A stretch of 64,000 nt of DNA from JAFGDI01 sp963667715 (GCA_963667715.1 OY763926.1:3286001-3350000), one strand, 5' to 3'. Positions 18,781-29,663 are shown, numbered from the stretch's first letter. The notes: generated from the letters alone by a model not told the origin. Made by a program: numbers and translations.

Positions 18781-20454
18781 TTACTTATCGGTTTCTTTTT
18801 CATCTATGGCTAATTCCAGATATGGTCTGGCAAAAATACACCAGTCAGAATCCGTCGCAAGCATCGGAGAGTCTTCAGCCAGGTCAGGATCTTCACCATC
18901 TGTGCTGACAAGAGTCAGAAAACGGTCCGACTCATCAAGAGCAACGTCAATGAAAAATACTTCACTAATATCATCTATACCTTTAATTGACTTGCGAAGC
19001 TCGCCGTCAACGAGAACCCAAACATCAAAATTACCGTCACGAGGTGTATCAGAAGACATACCAACATCAGAGACGAAACGCTGGATCTTACCCTCTGGCA
19101 AACTTTTACGTATAGCTTCAAGATCAAAGGTTATCCCCAGGTTAGCGTGCATAAATATCGATGGATATTCAGCTGTGCCGTAAGGTCTGTTACCAAGCTT
19201 ACCGTGTGCAGCACGCCATTGATAATCTTCCAGATCTCTGCCATAGCCATTTAGAATAGCTGAATAACAAACATTATTTGTCTTTGGGCATTCCACAAAA
19301 ATATGTCCTTCAGAACTGATCTTCTGATTATTATTGAAACCTTGCGGAACAAATACGCCATCAATAAACATATTATTAACCGGCATAAACTTCCCAGTGC
19401 CTCTGCGGTCTTCTGAAGAGAAGTATCCACTCTTGCCAGTGATAGCGTCAATACCATACTCAAGGTTACCAGTGCCCCAGCCGTTACCACCACCAATAAT
19501 ATCAGCAAGATTGATAGTTGGGCGGCCTCGCCAGATCAGGTTAGTCTTAGACTCAATATCCCGCACAAACAGTCGTTCGTCGCAGGCTATCTCTGACACC
19601 TTGGCATTATACTTAGTTACCTTTCTGGCTAACCCTTGAGAAACTTCGGTACTTGCTCGTTTCTCTTTATCACCAGTAATTAAAGTAGTCTTTCCTTTTA
19701 ACACATGTAGTTCGGTATCACCCTGATAGCTTACTTGTATACCAAATTGGGTTCCAAGATCTATTACCAAGGCACTTGGAGTATTTATAGCGAAACCAAT
19801 AGCTTCAGGCGGCACAGACGAATAAGCATATCCGTATTTAAGTTTAATACGATCTTCTGAAGTAATAACAAACTCAGCCGGCCCTTCAATGGTAACCTTG
19901 GCATTATTGTCAAACATCAGTTCTGCAAAGCCATATTTGAGCCTGTAACTTTTAGAATTGGTTGCAAGCCTGGAACCATTTTCCAAATGTGAGTTACTTG
20001 CCCATTCTGCTCCAATCGAATCAGTTAGAGTAGCGACCTCTACCCGACTTGACATAGCAGATATCTGGAAGCCAACCGCAACAAGCAAACAAGCTGCAAT
20101 CGAGCCAACCAAAGAAAATATCACTTTTCTTTTCTTTCCAACTGGCTGATCAACCGTATCGACAGTAGTTTCGTTCGATTCAATATAATCGAGCAAAGTC
20201 TTAGGCTTCTCAATCTCAACCGAAGGCGAAATACTCTCTACATTAGCCAGCTCGGAAATGATATTACTGCCCTGAGAAGCAACCTGGAAAAACTGGAGCG
20301 ATGTCCAGAGTTTAACATAACCAAGATACTCCTCGGCCATCTCCGGATTGCTGCTTATGAGGTAATCAAGCCTCTCAAACTGCTCAGGGGTGATCATATT
20401 CTCACGCAAAGCGTTGAGTAATGAGTATATTTCATTTTTTTCTACAGGATTCAT
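18781..20454 (-). CDS. FecR-like membrane protein with C-terminal NPCBM-like domain
   Basis: This 557-residue protein has a cytoplasmic N-terminal segment of about 110 residues that resembles the start of planctomycete anti-sigma/FecR proteins (LLNALRENMITPEQFERLDYL has the usual spacing). A single membrane span lies at about 111-130 (VIFSLVGSIAACLLVAVGF). The FecR domain follows at about 135-270 (AELMFDNNAKVTIEGPAEF, DLGTQFGIQV, LHVLKGKTTL). The C-terminal region, about 400-550, reads as an NPCBM/NEW2 carbohydrate-binding fold: RFVSDVGM, FDVWVLVDGEL, RFLTLVSTDGEDPD and DWCIFARPYLEL. The sigma gene ends 8 bases upstream, so the two are co-transcribed. FecR proteins pass an envelope signal to an ECF sigma factor; here the signal may be a glycan. 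The FecR call is solid; the NPCBM call is by pattern. Confidence 0.85.
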   Translation of the reverse strand: MNPVEKNEIYSLLNALRENMITPEQFERLDYLISSNPEMAEEYLGYVKLWTSLQFFQVASQGSNIISELANVESISPSVEIEKPKTLLDYIESNETTVDTVDQPVGKKRKVIFSLVGSIAACLLVAVGFQISAMSSRVEVATLTDSIGAEWASNSHLENGSRLATNSKSYRLKYGFAELMFDNNAKVTIEGPAEFVITSEDRIKLKYGYAYSSVPPEAIGFAINTPSALVIDLGTQFGIQVSYQGDTELHVLKGKTTLITGDKEKRASTEVSQGLARKVTKYNAKVSEIACDERLFVRDIESKTNLIWRGRPTINLADIIGGGNGWGTGNLEYGIDAITGKSGYFSSEDRRGTGKFMPVNNMFIDGVFVPQGFNNNQKISSEGHIFVECPKTNNVCYSAILNGYGRDLEDYQWRAAHGKLGNRPYGTAEYPSIFMHANLGITFDLEAIRKSLPEGKIQRFVSDVGMSSDTPRDGNFDVWVLVDGELRKSIKGIDDISEVFFIDVALDESDRFLTLVSTDGEDPDLAEDSPMLATDSDWCIFARPYLELAIDEKETDK

Positions 20455-20462
20455 TACTTTTC

Positions 20463-20999
20463 TTATTCAATCATACTTTTTTTAACACAATTCAACAATG
20501 CTACATGTATTTTTGACAAACGGTTATAAAGGGTATTTATATTCATCCCCACCCTGCCAGCCAGGGTCTTAAGGGTAGAACCATCCTCATAGCGAATTTC
20601 AAGAATACGTTTTTCGTCAGAATTAAGCTTCTGAACACACTTCTTTAGTGCTTCGACTCTGGAATCTTCATCGCCGGCCTGCTCGGCTTCGAGCTGCTCG
20701 ATAACCTCCATAGTCTTTTCACTAAACTTCATTCTATAATTCTTCTTATCCCTCAGAAATCTCAGTATCTTAAACCTGGCAACAGATATTGCCCAGGCAG
20801 TAAAATCAGTTCCTGGAGTATATTCATCAAATTTTTTCCACAACAGGGACGCCGTCTCTTGAACTATGTCGTCGGCATCAACCGGGCTGGGAACTTTAGC
20901 CATAACATAGCCGTAGATTCTACGCTGACTGCTTAAAAACAGCTGCATAAAATACTGGCTTCTTTGTTTTTCCTGTTCGTCCATAGTTATTTTCGCCAA
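20463..20999 (-). CDS. ECF sigma-70 factor, Rhodopirellula/Verrucomicrobium type
   Basis: The 178-residue protein has region 2 (YGYVMAKVPSPVDADDIVQETASLLW...FTAWAISVARFKILRFLRDK) and region 4 (LNSDEKRILEIRYEDGSTLKTLAGRVGMNINTLYNRLSKI, split by a short linker). These match the ECF subgroup expanded in planctomycetes and verrucomicrobia. It would direct RNA polymerase to a private set of promoters, released or held by the FecR protein encoded 8 bases downstream. The hydrolase genes directly beyond are candidate targets, but I could not define a shared promoter motif by eye. The annotated ATG gives a normal-length protein; MDEQEK five codons in is an alternative start. Confidence 0.92.
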   Translation of the reverse strand: MAKITMDEQEKQRSQYFMQLFLSSQRRIYGYVMAKVPSPVDADDIVQETASLLWKKFDEYTPGTDFTAWAISVARFKILRFLRDKKNYRMKFSEKTMEVIEQLEAEQAGDEDSRVEALKKCVQKLNSDEKRILEIRYEDGSTLKTLAGRVGMNINTLYNRLSKIHVALLNCVKKSMIE

Positions 21000-21547
21000 T
21001 AGTGTGTTATTTGTTACTTATCTATATACCTAATACCAATTATGGCACATTTTTTTGATTCATTTTAGCTATATCGCTGGCAAAATACATTAAAAAAACA
21101 TCAAAATAATCATAAACACATTATGACAAGTAACTTAAGCCCAATTTGACAAATTATTCTTATATGAAACTATACTCGTTATATTTTAGTTATCATGACT
21201 TAGTTTATATCGATCATTATCATGCATATATTAATTATATAACTACTTCATTTTCTTATATTTAGATTTTTATAACCATGTAAGTTCCTGAATTACTGAA
21301 AACTTACACCTAATAAACAAATTCTTACACTGTAATCCTCGTTTTTGAGTCGATATTCTACTTGATGATTATTGATATGTCTGCTAGAATTGCGACTCAG
21401 GATTTATAGTGGAAAGCTATTAAATACAGCAAGTTATAAAAAATAAAGTAAACTTTGATGCTATTTTTTTCTTTTTATAACATAACAGGTTGATTTATAA
21501 ACATTTATCAACAGTAAAAATACCCCAGCCACCGAAAGTGTAATACG
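21000..21547. other. AT-rich non-coding stretch
   Basis: This divergent intergenic region separates the sigma factor (minus) from the OppF-type gene (plus). I see no gene, strong hairpin or clear promoter pair; it must hold promoters for both directions. Confidence 0.5.
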
Positions 21548-22546
21548 ATGCCTGAGCATAATATACTAGAAGTAAAAGACCTTAAAACACATTTTGCCGT
21601 CAAGAAGAGCATGCTTGGCAAGCCTCTTGCGTGGCTAAAAGCCGTTGACGGCGTAAGTTTCACTATAAAAAAAGGCCAGACGCTGGGACTGGTAGGTGAA
21701 AGTGGTTGCGGCAAAACTACTGTTGGAAGAAGTCTGCTCAGGCTTATTCCGGCAACATCCGGAACGGTAAACTTTGAAAATAAAAATGTCTTTGAACTTA
21801 CTCCTAATTATATGAGAGAAGTAAGACGAGATATGCAGATTATCTTTCAGGACCCATTTGGCTCTCTAAACCCAAGAATGACAGTAGGTGCTATTATAGG
21901 CGAAGCTCTTAGCGTTCACGGGTTAGCTAAAGGTCAAAAACGTCAGGAGAAAGTAAACGAACTGCTGGAAAAGGTCGGCCTTCAGCCTTCTTATGCCAGC
22001 CGTTATCCTCATGAATTTTCAGGTGGCCAGAGACAGCGTATCGGTATTGCCCGCTCTCTTGCCCTTAATCCTAAATTCATTGTATGTGATGAGCCCGTAA
22101 GTGCACTGGATGTTTCAATCCAGTCTCAGATAATCAACCTCCTGCAAGACTTGCAGGAAGAGTTTGGTCTAACTTATCTGTTCATTGCTCATGACCTTGC
22201 AGTTGTAGAGCATATAAGCGATTATGTTGCGGTTATGTATCTGGGTAAAATAGTTGAATATGCAAAAGCTGATGAGCTATATGCAAATCCTAAGCATCCT
22301 TATACTGAAGCCCTGCTCTCGGCGATACCTCTACCTGATCCGGATAGAAAGTACGAAAGGATCAAACTCACCGGCGAAGTGCCAAGCCCGGTTAATCCTC
22401 CACAAGGATGCCCCTTCCATCCAAGATGCCGCTATTGTGACGATAAATGCAAAAGCGAAATACCGTCATTAGATGAGATCAATGGCCCTGACCATACCGT
22501 AGCTTGCTGGCATCCTGAAAAGGTCCTAAAGCAAACGACAAACTAA
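21548..22546 (+). CDS. Oligopeptide/dipeptide ABC transporter ATP-binding protein (OppF/DppF type)
   Basis: All ABC ATPase landmarks are present in this 332-residue protein: Walker A GESGCGKTT, Q-loop IIFQDPFGSLNPRM, signature SGGQRQRIGIARS, Walker B IVCDEPVSALDVS and the H-loop FIAHDLAVV. The C-terminal oligopeptide-transporter extension is present too (PSPVNPPQGCPFHPRC), with cysteines that in some members bind an iron-sulfur cluster. It would power uptake of peptides or sugars together with an OppD-like ATPase, two permeases and a binding protein. None of those genes is adjacent, so the remaining parts must be elsewhere or upstream genes were rearranged. Only a weak GAAAG precedes the ATG. 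Confidence 0.93.
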   Translation: MPEHNILEVKDLKTHFAVKKSMLGKPLAWLKAVDGVSFTIKKGQTLGLVGESGCGKTTVGRSLLRLIPATSGTVNFENKNVFELTPNYMREVRRDMQIIFQDPFGSLNPRMTVGAIIGEALSVHGLAKGQKRQEKVNELLEKVGLQPSYASRYPHEFSGGQRQRIGIARSLALNPKFIVCDEPVSALDVSIQSQIINLLQDLQEEFGLTYLFIAHDLAVVEHISDYVAVMYLGKIVEYAKADELYANPKHPYTEALLSAIPLPDPDRKYERIKLTGEVPSPVNPPQGCPFHPRCRYCDDKCKSEIPSLDEINGPDHTVACWHPEKVLKQTTN

Positions 22547-22698
22547 TCTTTAATCCTGCCACTTTATACAAATAGAACTTTTATATAGTTTGAGTAGGAT
22601 AATTAAGACATAAATAGAACATTCATAAACGTATAATATAATATGCTGGGATTTTGCCCGGCAAATGAAGACAAAACATTTTATTTGGACGAAGCCAC

Positions 22699-24015
22699 AT
22701 GGGAAAAAAAACTAAAGTTGCTATTGTCGGTTGCGGTATCGTAGGTACCGGGGTCGCTAAGATTCTGATCGAAGAAAAAGAAAGCATTTTCAACAGAACC
22801 GGTATCGATCTGGAATTGACCGACGTAATCGACAAAGACCTAACTCGTCAGCGTCCTGTAACATTTCCTGAGGGAATGTTGCACGATGACCTTGACAAGG
22901 TATTAAATAACCAGGAAATAGAAACTGTAGTAGTGGTCGTCGGTGGAACTACAATTGAAGCAGAGATCCAGAAAAAGGTTCTGGCCAGCGGGAAAAATGT
23001 AGTTACCGCAAATAAAGCGCTACTTGCTGAACGAGGTAATGAAATATTCCAGGCTGCACGCGATAACAATAAATGCGTTGCATTTGAAGCAAGCTGCGGC
23101 GGCGGTATCCCACTTATCTCATCTATTAATACAGGTCTGGCCGCTAATAATATACTATCGTTATATGGTATTCTAAACGGTACCTGTAACTACATACTAA
23201 GCAGCATGACCGAAGAATCAAAGGAATATGCTACCGCCCTAAAGGAGGCACAAACTGCTGGCTTTGCCGAAGCTGATCCAACTCTGGACGTAAATGGTGC
23301 CGACAGTGCCCATAAAATTGCGATACTGGCTATGTTGGCATTTGGCAAAGAAGTAGACTATAACAAGATCAGCTTTAGCGGAATTGATACTGTTTCACTT
23401 ACCGATATCAGCTATGGTCTGAAAATGGGCTATGTAATGAAACTTCTGGCAATTGCATCAAATACTGACGACGGCATTTCTATCCAGGTTCGCATGGCAT
23501 TTATCTCAGAAGATGAGCCGCTGTCAAGAGTATCTGGACCATTTAATGCTGTTAGTATCTTTGGCGACGCAGTTGGCCATACACTATACCTTGGTCGTGG
23601 TGCCGGCATGATGCCTACAGCCAGTGCTATTGTAGCTGATGTTATCGAGGTTTCACGAGGCAATGCTGTAAACATATTTAAGACCACAGCCGGGCTAGGT
23701 AAACCAGCTGAGCCAGCTACTTTGTGCCCCGCCGAAAATACATCAAGCAGCTTCTACCTGCGTATTACTGCTGCTGACAAACCTGGCGTATTTGCTAAAG
23801 TATGCTCGATATTAGGCAACCATGATATAAGCATAATGTCTTGCCTGCAGCAGGAAGCAGATGAAGAGAATGCAGAATTTGTACCAGTGATCATAATGAC
23901 TCATGTCGCCCAACAAGGCAATATGGACAATGCCCTGAAAGAAATAACTGAAATGCCTACCATCAAAGACACCCCAGTTTGCATTCCAGTTGTTACCCCA
24001 CCTTCAGATGAATAA
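22699..24015 (+). CDS. hom: Homoserine dehydrogenase
   Basis: Homoserine dehydrogenase reduces aspartate semialdehyde to homoserine, the branch point to threonine, methionine and isoleucine. The 438-residue length is normal for the monofunctional form. The NAD(P)-binding motif is VAIVGCGIVGTGVAKIL near residues 7-23; TANKALLAERG lies near 98. The catalytic domain includes GGGIPLI and GILNGTCNYIL, then EAQTAGFAEADPTLDVNG. The C-terminal ACT domain starts at LRITAADKPGVFAKV and would give feedback control by threonine. The gene stands alone, followed by a strong bidirectional terminator. Confidence 0.96.
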   Translation: MGKKTKVAIVGCGIVGTGVAKILIEEKESIFNRTGIDLELTDVIDKDLTRQRPVTFPEGMLHDDLDKVLNNQEIETVVVVVGGTTIEAEIQKKVLASGKNVVTANKALLAERGNEIFQAARDNNKCVAFEASCGGGIPLISSINTGLAANNILSLYGILNGTCNYILSSMTEESKEYATALKEAQTAGFAEADPTLDVNGADSAHKIAILAMLAFGKEVDYNKISFSGIDTVSLTDISYGLKMGYVMKLLAIASNTDDGISIQVRMAFISEDEPLSRVSGPFNAVSIFGDAVGHTLYLGRGAGMMPTASAIVADVIEVSRGNAVNIFKTTAGLGKPAEPATLCPAENTSSSFYLRITAADKPGVFAKVCSILGNHDISIMSCLQQEADEENAEFVPVIIMTHVAQQGNMDNALKEITEMPTIKDTPVCIPVVTPPSDE

Positions 24016-24061
24016 TTGAAAGTGATAAGAATATAATCTTAACACTTTTCGATAAATTACA

Positions 24062-24102
24062 AAAAAGGCTCGGATACAGTATTATAGTATCCGAGCCTTT
24101 TT
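24062..24102. terminator. Bidirectional terminator between hom and GH92
   Basis: A perfect 16-bp stem AAAAAGGCTCGGATAC / GTATCCGAGCCTTTTT encloses a 9-base loop. A/T tracts on both sides serve the converging transcripts of hom and the GH92 gene. Confidence 0.92.
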
Positions 24103-24148
24103 AATTTATTTAACCGTATTAGATATTAATCTAACTTTTTTCAATTGT

Positions 24149-26488
24149 TTATTCAAAAGATGGAGGACAATAATCCTTAGCCCAATCTTTATTTGGTTCT
24201 GTACTCATGACAAAGTCAAGATTTGACACATTCATGCTAGTAAGCTCTTCAATAGTAAGCCAGCTCTTTTCACAATCCTCGCCGTTCAACTTCATATTTG
24301 TAATATAAGGTGACTCTTGCCCCGCATTTTCAGCTGAAATAACAATCTTTTTACCACTATCCAGATTTAGCGTTATTTTTTCAAATAGCGGACCTGTAAC
24401 TGCAAAGCCCCCTACTCCTGGAATTTCAGGATAAAGCCCCATAGCTGCAAATACGTACCACGCAGACATAGCACCACTATCATCGTCACCCGGTATACCA
24501 GCTACCTTATTAGAAAAAGAAGCATCCATAACATGACGCATTTCCTTCTGGGTCTTCCAAGGTGCACCCATCCAGTTATAAACAGGAACAACACCGAAAC
24601 AAGGTTCATTACCAGCAAGATACAGCGGGTTACCATAATCATAACCAAATGCAATATCAGACATAAGTTTATCAAGACGCTCCTGAGCCTTGGCTTCGCC
24701 GCCGATCATTTGTACAAGCTTACCGAGATTGTGCGGGATGCCCCAGGTATAATGAGTTGAAGTACCTTCCTGGCAGCCATCACCAGTAAAAGGATCGAAA
24801 TTCGGTTTCCATGAACCATCTTTCATCTTAGGCCATAAATATTTTTTCTCAGGATGCATAATATTGAATATACCCTGAGAACGTTCCAGATAATACTGAT
24901 AATTATCCTCATCACCAATCGCTTTGCACATTTGAGCAATTGAAAAATCTGCCACAGAATATTCTACACTTTGAGAAATAGCACATGGGATTCCACAATC
25001 GTACGGATAATATCCATATTTTTTATAATCATCAAGATATGCCCAAGTCATATGCAGATTTCTGCCCCAATAGCGATTTTCCTTACCAGAATCGATCATT
25101 ACCTCTGTTAAGGCATCAACATCAAAATCCTTAGCACCAAAAGCATATGCATTTGCAATAAATGGATCTGCCGGATAACCTGCCATGATCAAGGTCTCAT
25201 CATTGAACATGCTCCAAAGCGGCAAACCACCACCACCTTTATACTCAGTTTGACGAGAAGAATCCAGCAGAGTCTGACAAAAATCACTGCCTGCTTCCGG
25301 GTAAAGCAATCCCCAAAGCTGTGCCTGACTACGATATGTATCCCAGCCAGAAAATGTTGTGTATACATGATGACCAGGACGAACAGTATAAACTTTATCA
25401 TCCATACCCATATATTCGCCATTAGCATCATCAAAAATATTTGGAAGCATGATTGAATGATACAATGCCGTATAGAAAATTGTAGTATCATCAATACTGC
25501 CACCTTCTACATCAACCTTATTAAGCTCTTTATTCCATGCAGCTCTTGTTTTAGCAGCTACTTTAGCAAGCTCCCAGCCAGGTATCTCAATATTAAGATT
25601 CTCCTTAGCATTTTCAAGGCTAACATAAGAAATACCAGCCTTCATAGTAACATTCTGAGCTACAGATGGGTCAAAACTGATATAAGCTGCAATATCTTTA
25701 CCAGTAGCATAAGCCTGACCAGCATTCTTCTTATCGCCCTGCCAACTGCCAAAGGTCATAAAAGGCTTATCGAAAATAACATTAAAATATATCACATAAT
25801 CACTGGTCATCTGATTACAAAAACCGCCGCCACGTACCCAACCCGAAAGTGTGCGTGTAGATGGATCGATCAGTATACTGCCATCCTTCATGCCGTTAGC
25901 AGAACCACCTGCATCAAAAACAAGATTAGCATGTTGACCAGCTGGATAATTAAATTCTGCAATACCGCAACGAGTTGTAGCAGACAATTCAACATCAACA
26001 TTATAGCGATCAAGAGATACTGCATAATAACCAGGTTCAGCTTTTTCTGTATCATGATTATATAATGAGCTATATACATTTTTATTACCAACTGGAGACT
26101 TTGACAAATCTTCAGTTACTGGCATAAAAGGTAACTCACATACAGCTTCACAACCTACACCGCTAATATGAACCATACCAAAACTGCGAATTTTATCACA
26201 ATCGTAATGATAGCCACTACCATGATTTCTTTCTTCTGTATGTGGGCTAAACGATACCATACCAAAAGGCCCCTGAGCACCAGGGTAGGTAGAACCATTA
26301 CCTCTTAAAGTACCAATTAGCGGGTTTACATAACCAGCATAATCTTTACCTGAAGTCATGCAGCCACTTAAAGGCAGTATAACACCACTTAGCATCAGTA
26401 CAGATAACATACTTTTATAAGCAGATTTTTTTATAAAAGATAAAGAAAATGGAATATTGGGCTTAATTTGATCTAATGAACAATACAT
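24149..26488 (-). CDS. GH92 alpha-mannosidase lipoprotein
   Basis: I place the start at the ATG at 26488 (MYCSLDQIKPN), with GGAGG 12 bases upstream; a TTG seven codons earlier would overlap that Shine-Dalgarno. The 779-residue product has a long N-terminal segment and a lipoprotein signal ending PLSGC. The GH92 fold is clear: YVNPLIGTLRGNGSTYPGAQ opens the N-terminal beta-sandwich, then FSGWDTYRSQAQLWGL, QEGTSTHYTWGIPHN (acid Glu, about 574) and PGDDDSGAMSAWYVFAAMG (base Asp region, about 665). GH92 enzymes are calcium-dependent exo-alpha-mannosidases acting on mannans or N-glycans. It is convergent with hom and separate from the GH2/GH51/GH43 block. Confidence 0.93.
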   Translation of the reverse strand: MYCSLDQIKPNIPFSLSFIKKSAYKSMLSVLMLSGVILPLSGCMTSGKDYAGYVNPLIGTLRGNGSTYPGAQGPFGMVSFSPHTEERNHGSGYHYDCDKIRSFGMVHISGVGCEAVCELPFMPVTEDLSKSPVGNKNVYSSLYNHDTEKAEPGYYAVSLDRYNVDVELSATTRCGIAEFNYPAGQHANLVFDAGGSANGMKDGSILIDPSTRTLSGWVRGGGFCNQMTSDYVIYFNVIFDKPFMTFGSWQGDKKNAGQAYATGKDIAAYISFDPSVAQNVTMKAGISYVSLENAKENLNIEIPGWELAKVAAKTRAAWNKELNKVDVEGGSIDDTTIFYTALYHSIMLPNIFDDANGEYMGMDDKVYTVRPGHHVYTTFSGWDTYRSQAQLWGLLYPEAGSDFCQTLLDSSRQTEYKGGGGLPLWSMFNDETLIMAGYPADPFIANAYAFGAKDFDVDALTEVMIDSGKENRYWGRNLHMTWAYLDDYKKYGYYPYDCGIPCAISQSVEYSVADFSIAQMCKAIGDEDNYQYYLERSQGIFNIMHPEKKYLWPKMKDGSWKPNFDPFTGDGCQEGTSTHYTWGIPHNLGKLVQMIGGEAKAQERLDKLMSDIAFGYDYGNPLYLAGNEPCFGVVPVYNWMGAPWKTQKEMRHVMDASFSNKVAGIPGDDDSGAMSAWYVFAAMGLYPEIPGVGGFAVTGPLFEKITLNLDSGKKIVISAENAGQESPYITNMKLNGEDCEKSWLTIEELTSMNVSNLDFVMSTEPNKDWAKDYCPPSFE

Positions 26489-26685
26489 AAATTGAACAGA
26501 CCTCCGCAAAAAGAATTACAAATCAAAACAATATTAGCAGTATGTGGTAAGTTAAGTAATTTCTTATATCTATATCCAAATGGTAGGATAGTATATATAA
26601 GGATAAGCTAATGCCTTGGATAAATCAATTAAATAGCAAATAGATAAATATAATAAAGAACAAATACCAAAAAACAAGCGCGCAT

Positions 26686-26719
26686 AAAAAAAGCTCACCA
26701 ACATTAGCTGATGAGCTTT
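26686..26719 (-). terminator. Terminator of the 16S rRNA transcript
   Basis: On the minus strand an 11-bp stem AAAGCTCATCA / TGGTGAGCTTT (one U-G pair) with an 8-base loop runs into seven T. It is about 95 bases past the 16S 3' end, and no other gene comes before it. Confidence 0.88.
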
Positions 26720-26730
26720 AGTATTTCAAA

Positions 26731-26742
26731 AAACAGTGACAT
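26731..26742 (-). ncRNA. 3' half of the 16S precursor processing stem
   Basis: These 12 bases (minus strand ATGTCACTGTTT) are fully complementary to 28525-28536 on the 5' side of 16S. They flank the gene as in RNase III processing stems of rRNA precursors. Confidence 0.7.
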
Positions 26743-26809
26743 TATGCCGACGAAAATGTGCTGACACTTCCTGTCTCAGGCTTAAAGCCCTCGACGGTTC
26801 TAGTATCCC

Positions 26810-28347
<1,538 letters not shown>

Positions 28348-28524
28348 ATTTATCGTTATCATAACCGAAGTTATGATGTTTACGATTTAAGGCTCAACAA
28401 AAACTCACTATGATTGAGAATGTTGAATTTTACACCTAGTGGGGTCGTATACCCACATAGTTATAATCTTATAAGTCGATTTTCATAGTCAACTTAAAGA
28501 CTCACATTCTCGTCTATAAAGCAT

Positions 28525-28536
28525 ATGTCACTGTTT
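28525..28536 (-). ncRNA. 5' half of the 16S precursor processing stem
   Basis: Minus-strand AAACAGTGACAT pairs perfectly with the copy at 26731-26742. It overlaps the end of the boxA-like element. Confidence 0.7.
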
Positions 28537-28551
28537 AATTGTCAAAGAACT
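28531..28551 (-). promoter_or_regulatory. boxA-like antitermination element in the rRNA leader
   Basis: The minus strand reads AGTTCTTTGACAATTAAAC followed by AG, which closely follows the E. coli rrn boxA TGCTCTTTAACAATTTATC. BoxA recruits NusB/NusE for rRNA antitermination. It lies about 185 bases before the 16S 5' end. Confidence 0.7.
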
Positions 28552-28625
28552 TTTTGACTCACTCAGGTTACCCTTTGTTTCGTCTTTTCTTGCCTCAGTT
28601 TCGTTTCCCTCAACTGAGACGAGTA

Positions 28626-28653
28626 ATTATACAGAGATATCTCCTGTCGTCAA
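28626..28653 (-). promoter_or_regulatory. Strong sigma-70 promoter of the 16S gene
   Basis: On the minus strand TTGACG (28653-28648), 16 bases, then a perfect TATAAT (28631-28626). Transcription would start near 28619, giving a leader of about 270 bases. The leader also contains a hairpin CTCAGTT...AACTGAG at roughly 28590-28618. Confidence 0.85.
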
Positions 28654-29090
28654 CACCCTTTTCATAAATTATTTGTAAAAGTTATAAATAACGAACTCAA
28701 TCCTTGTTTCAACGCTAAAAACAGCGTTTTGCAATTCAAAAAACTTTATAAAACATTGAGATATTGGTAATAATCACTGCAAAACTCTTAATTTTTCACT
28801 AAAACATTTATTAAATAATTTCAAAAAAACTCAAAAAAATCCCATTTCACATCCCCCACTTCTCTTTTCCCTTCAATCTCTTTATACATATATAACGGAC
28901 GATATAACACATTCAACAGCACAAAAACAGCAATAAGCTACTATATTACAATGACTTACCTTAATTTAAGTCATTTTCAATGGTCCATATAAGCTAATTT
29001 GAATATATTTTTGCAGTTTTACTTGCAAGACGACGATAAATCGAATAACCTAACAATAACCTAACAGCAAAGAGATTGGAAGGCATAAAG
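28654..29090. other. Non-coding stretch between 16S promoter and lexA region
   Basis: About 440 AT-rich bases without a supported gene. The one distinct element is a perfect tandem repeat of AATAACCTAAC at 29044-29054 and 29055-29065. Confidence 0.5.
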
Positions 29091-29663
29091 ATGAAAGAAT
29101 GGCACGACAACCTATATAGTATAGAATCAGGGATAGCTCCTGCCTGTATATTTGGTTCTGGCTCAGATTATAGTTATTGCTGGCCGGAAACAAATAAAAG
29201 CAGCAATAGCCCAGATAGCTACCAAGCCAGTTACGGCCATAACGGGCAAATGCTGGCATTTATAACCTCAGCTATTATAGAACTGATTAACCATATTCAG
29301 GTAATGCTGAAAGAAATTGCCAGTAATTACATGGCTATACTTGGTTTATCATCCTTATATAACAAGCGTACAAAGAATAATAACACTTTATCGGATACCT
29401 CAAATGAGCAAAGCACAAAACAGACGTACTGCTGTTTCCAGAGGACAAGAACCTGGCGAGACTATCCTGACACCACGTCAGATAGAAATAATGCAGTTTA
29501 TCAGAGCTTACCGCATCAAAAATGGCTGTTCCCCGACCTTGAGGGAGATTGCAGACCAAAACGGCGTAAGCAGAGTAACAGTATTCGGCCATATCGAGGC
29601 GTTAATCGACAAAGATATGCTTCTGCGGGAACCAAACAAGGTTCGCTCTTTGATCCTCAGTGA
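29091..29663 (+). CDS. Doubtful small reading frame upstream of and overlapping lexA
   Basis: An ATG at 29091 with GGAAGG 9 bases upstream opens a frame (MKEWHDNLYSIESGIAP...) that runs through the lexA start in another frame and stops at 29663. The first hundred codons have a protein-like stretch (ITSAIIELINHIQVMLKEIA), but the frame overlaps the N-terminal 260 bases of lexA, which is strongly conserved. It may be a short leader or simply spurious. No family is recognised. Confidence 0.2.
   Translation: MKEWHDNLYSIESGIAPACIFGSGSDYSYCWPETNKSSNSPDSYQASYGHNGQMLAFITSAIIELINHIQVMLKEIASNYMAILGLSSLYNKRTKNNNTLSDTSNEQSTKQTYCCFQRTRTWRDYPDTTSDRNNAVYQSLPHQKWLFPDLEGDCRPKRRKQSNSIRPYRGVNRQRYASAGTKQGSLFDPQ

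Noticed and set aside
29050..29259. Minus-strand open frame antisense to the region upstream of lexA
   Set aside because: Short, Cys/Tyr/Leu-rich, no ribosome site, no recognisable domain.
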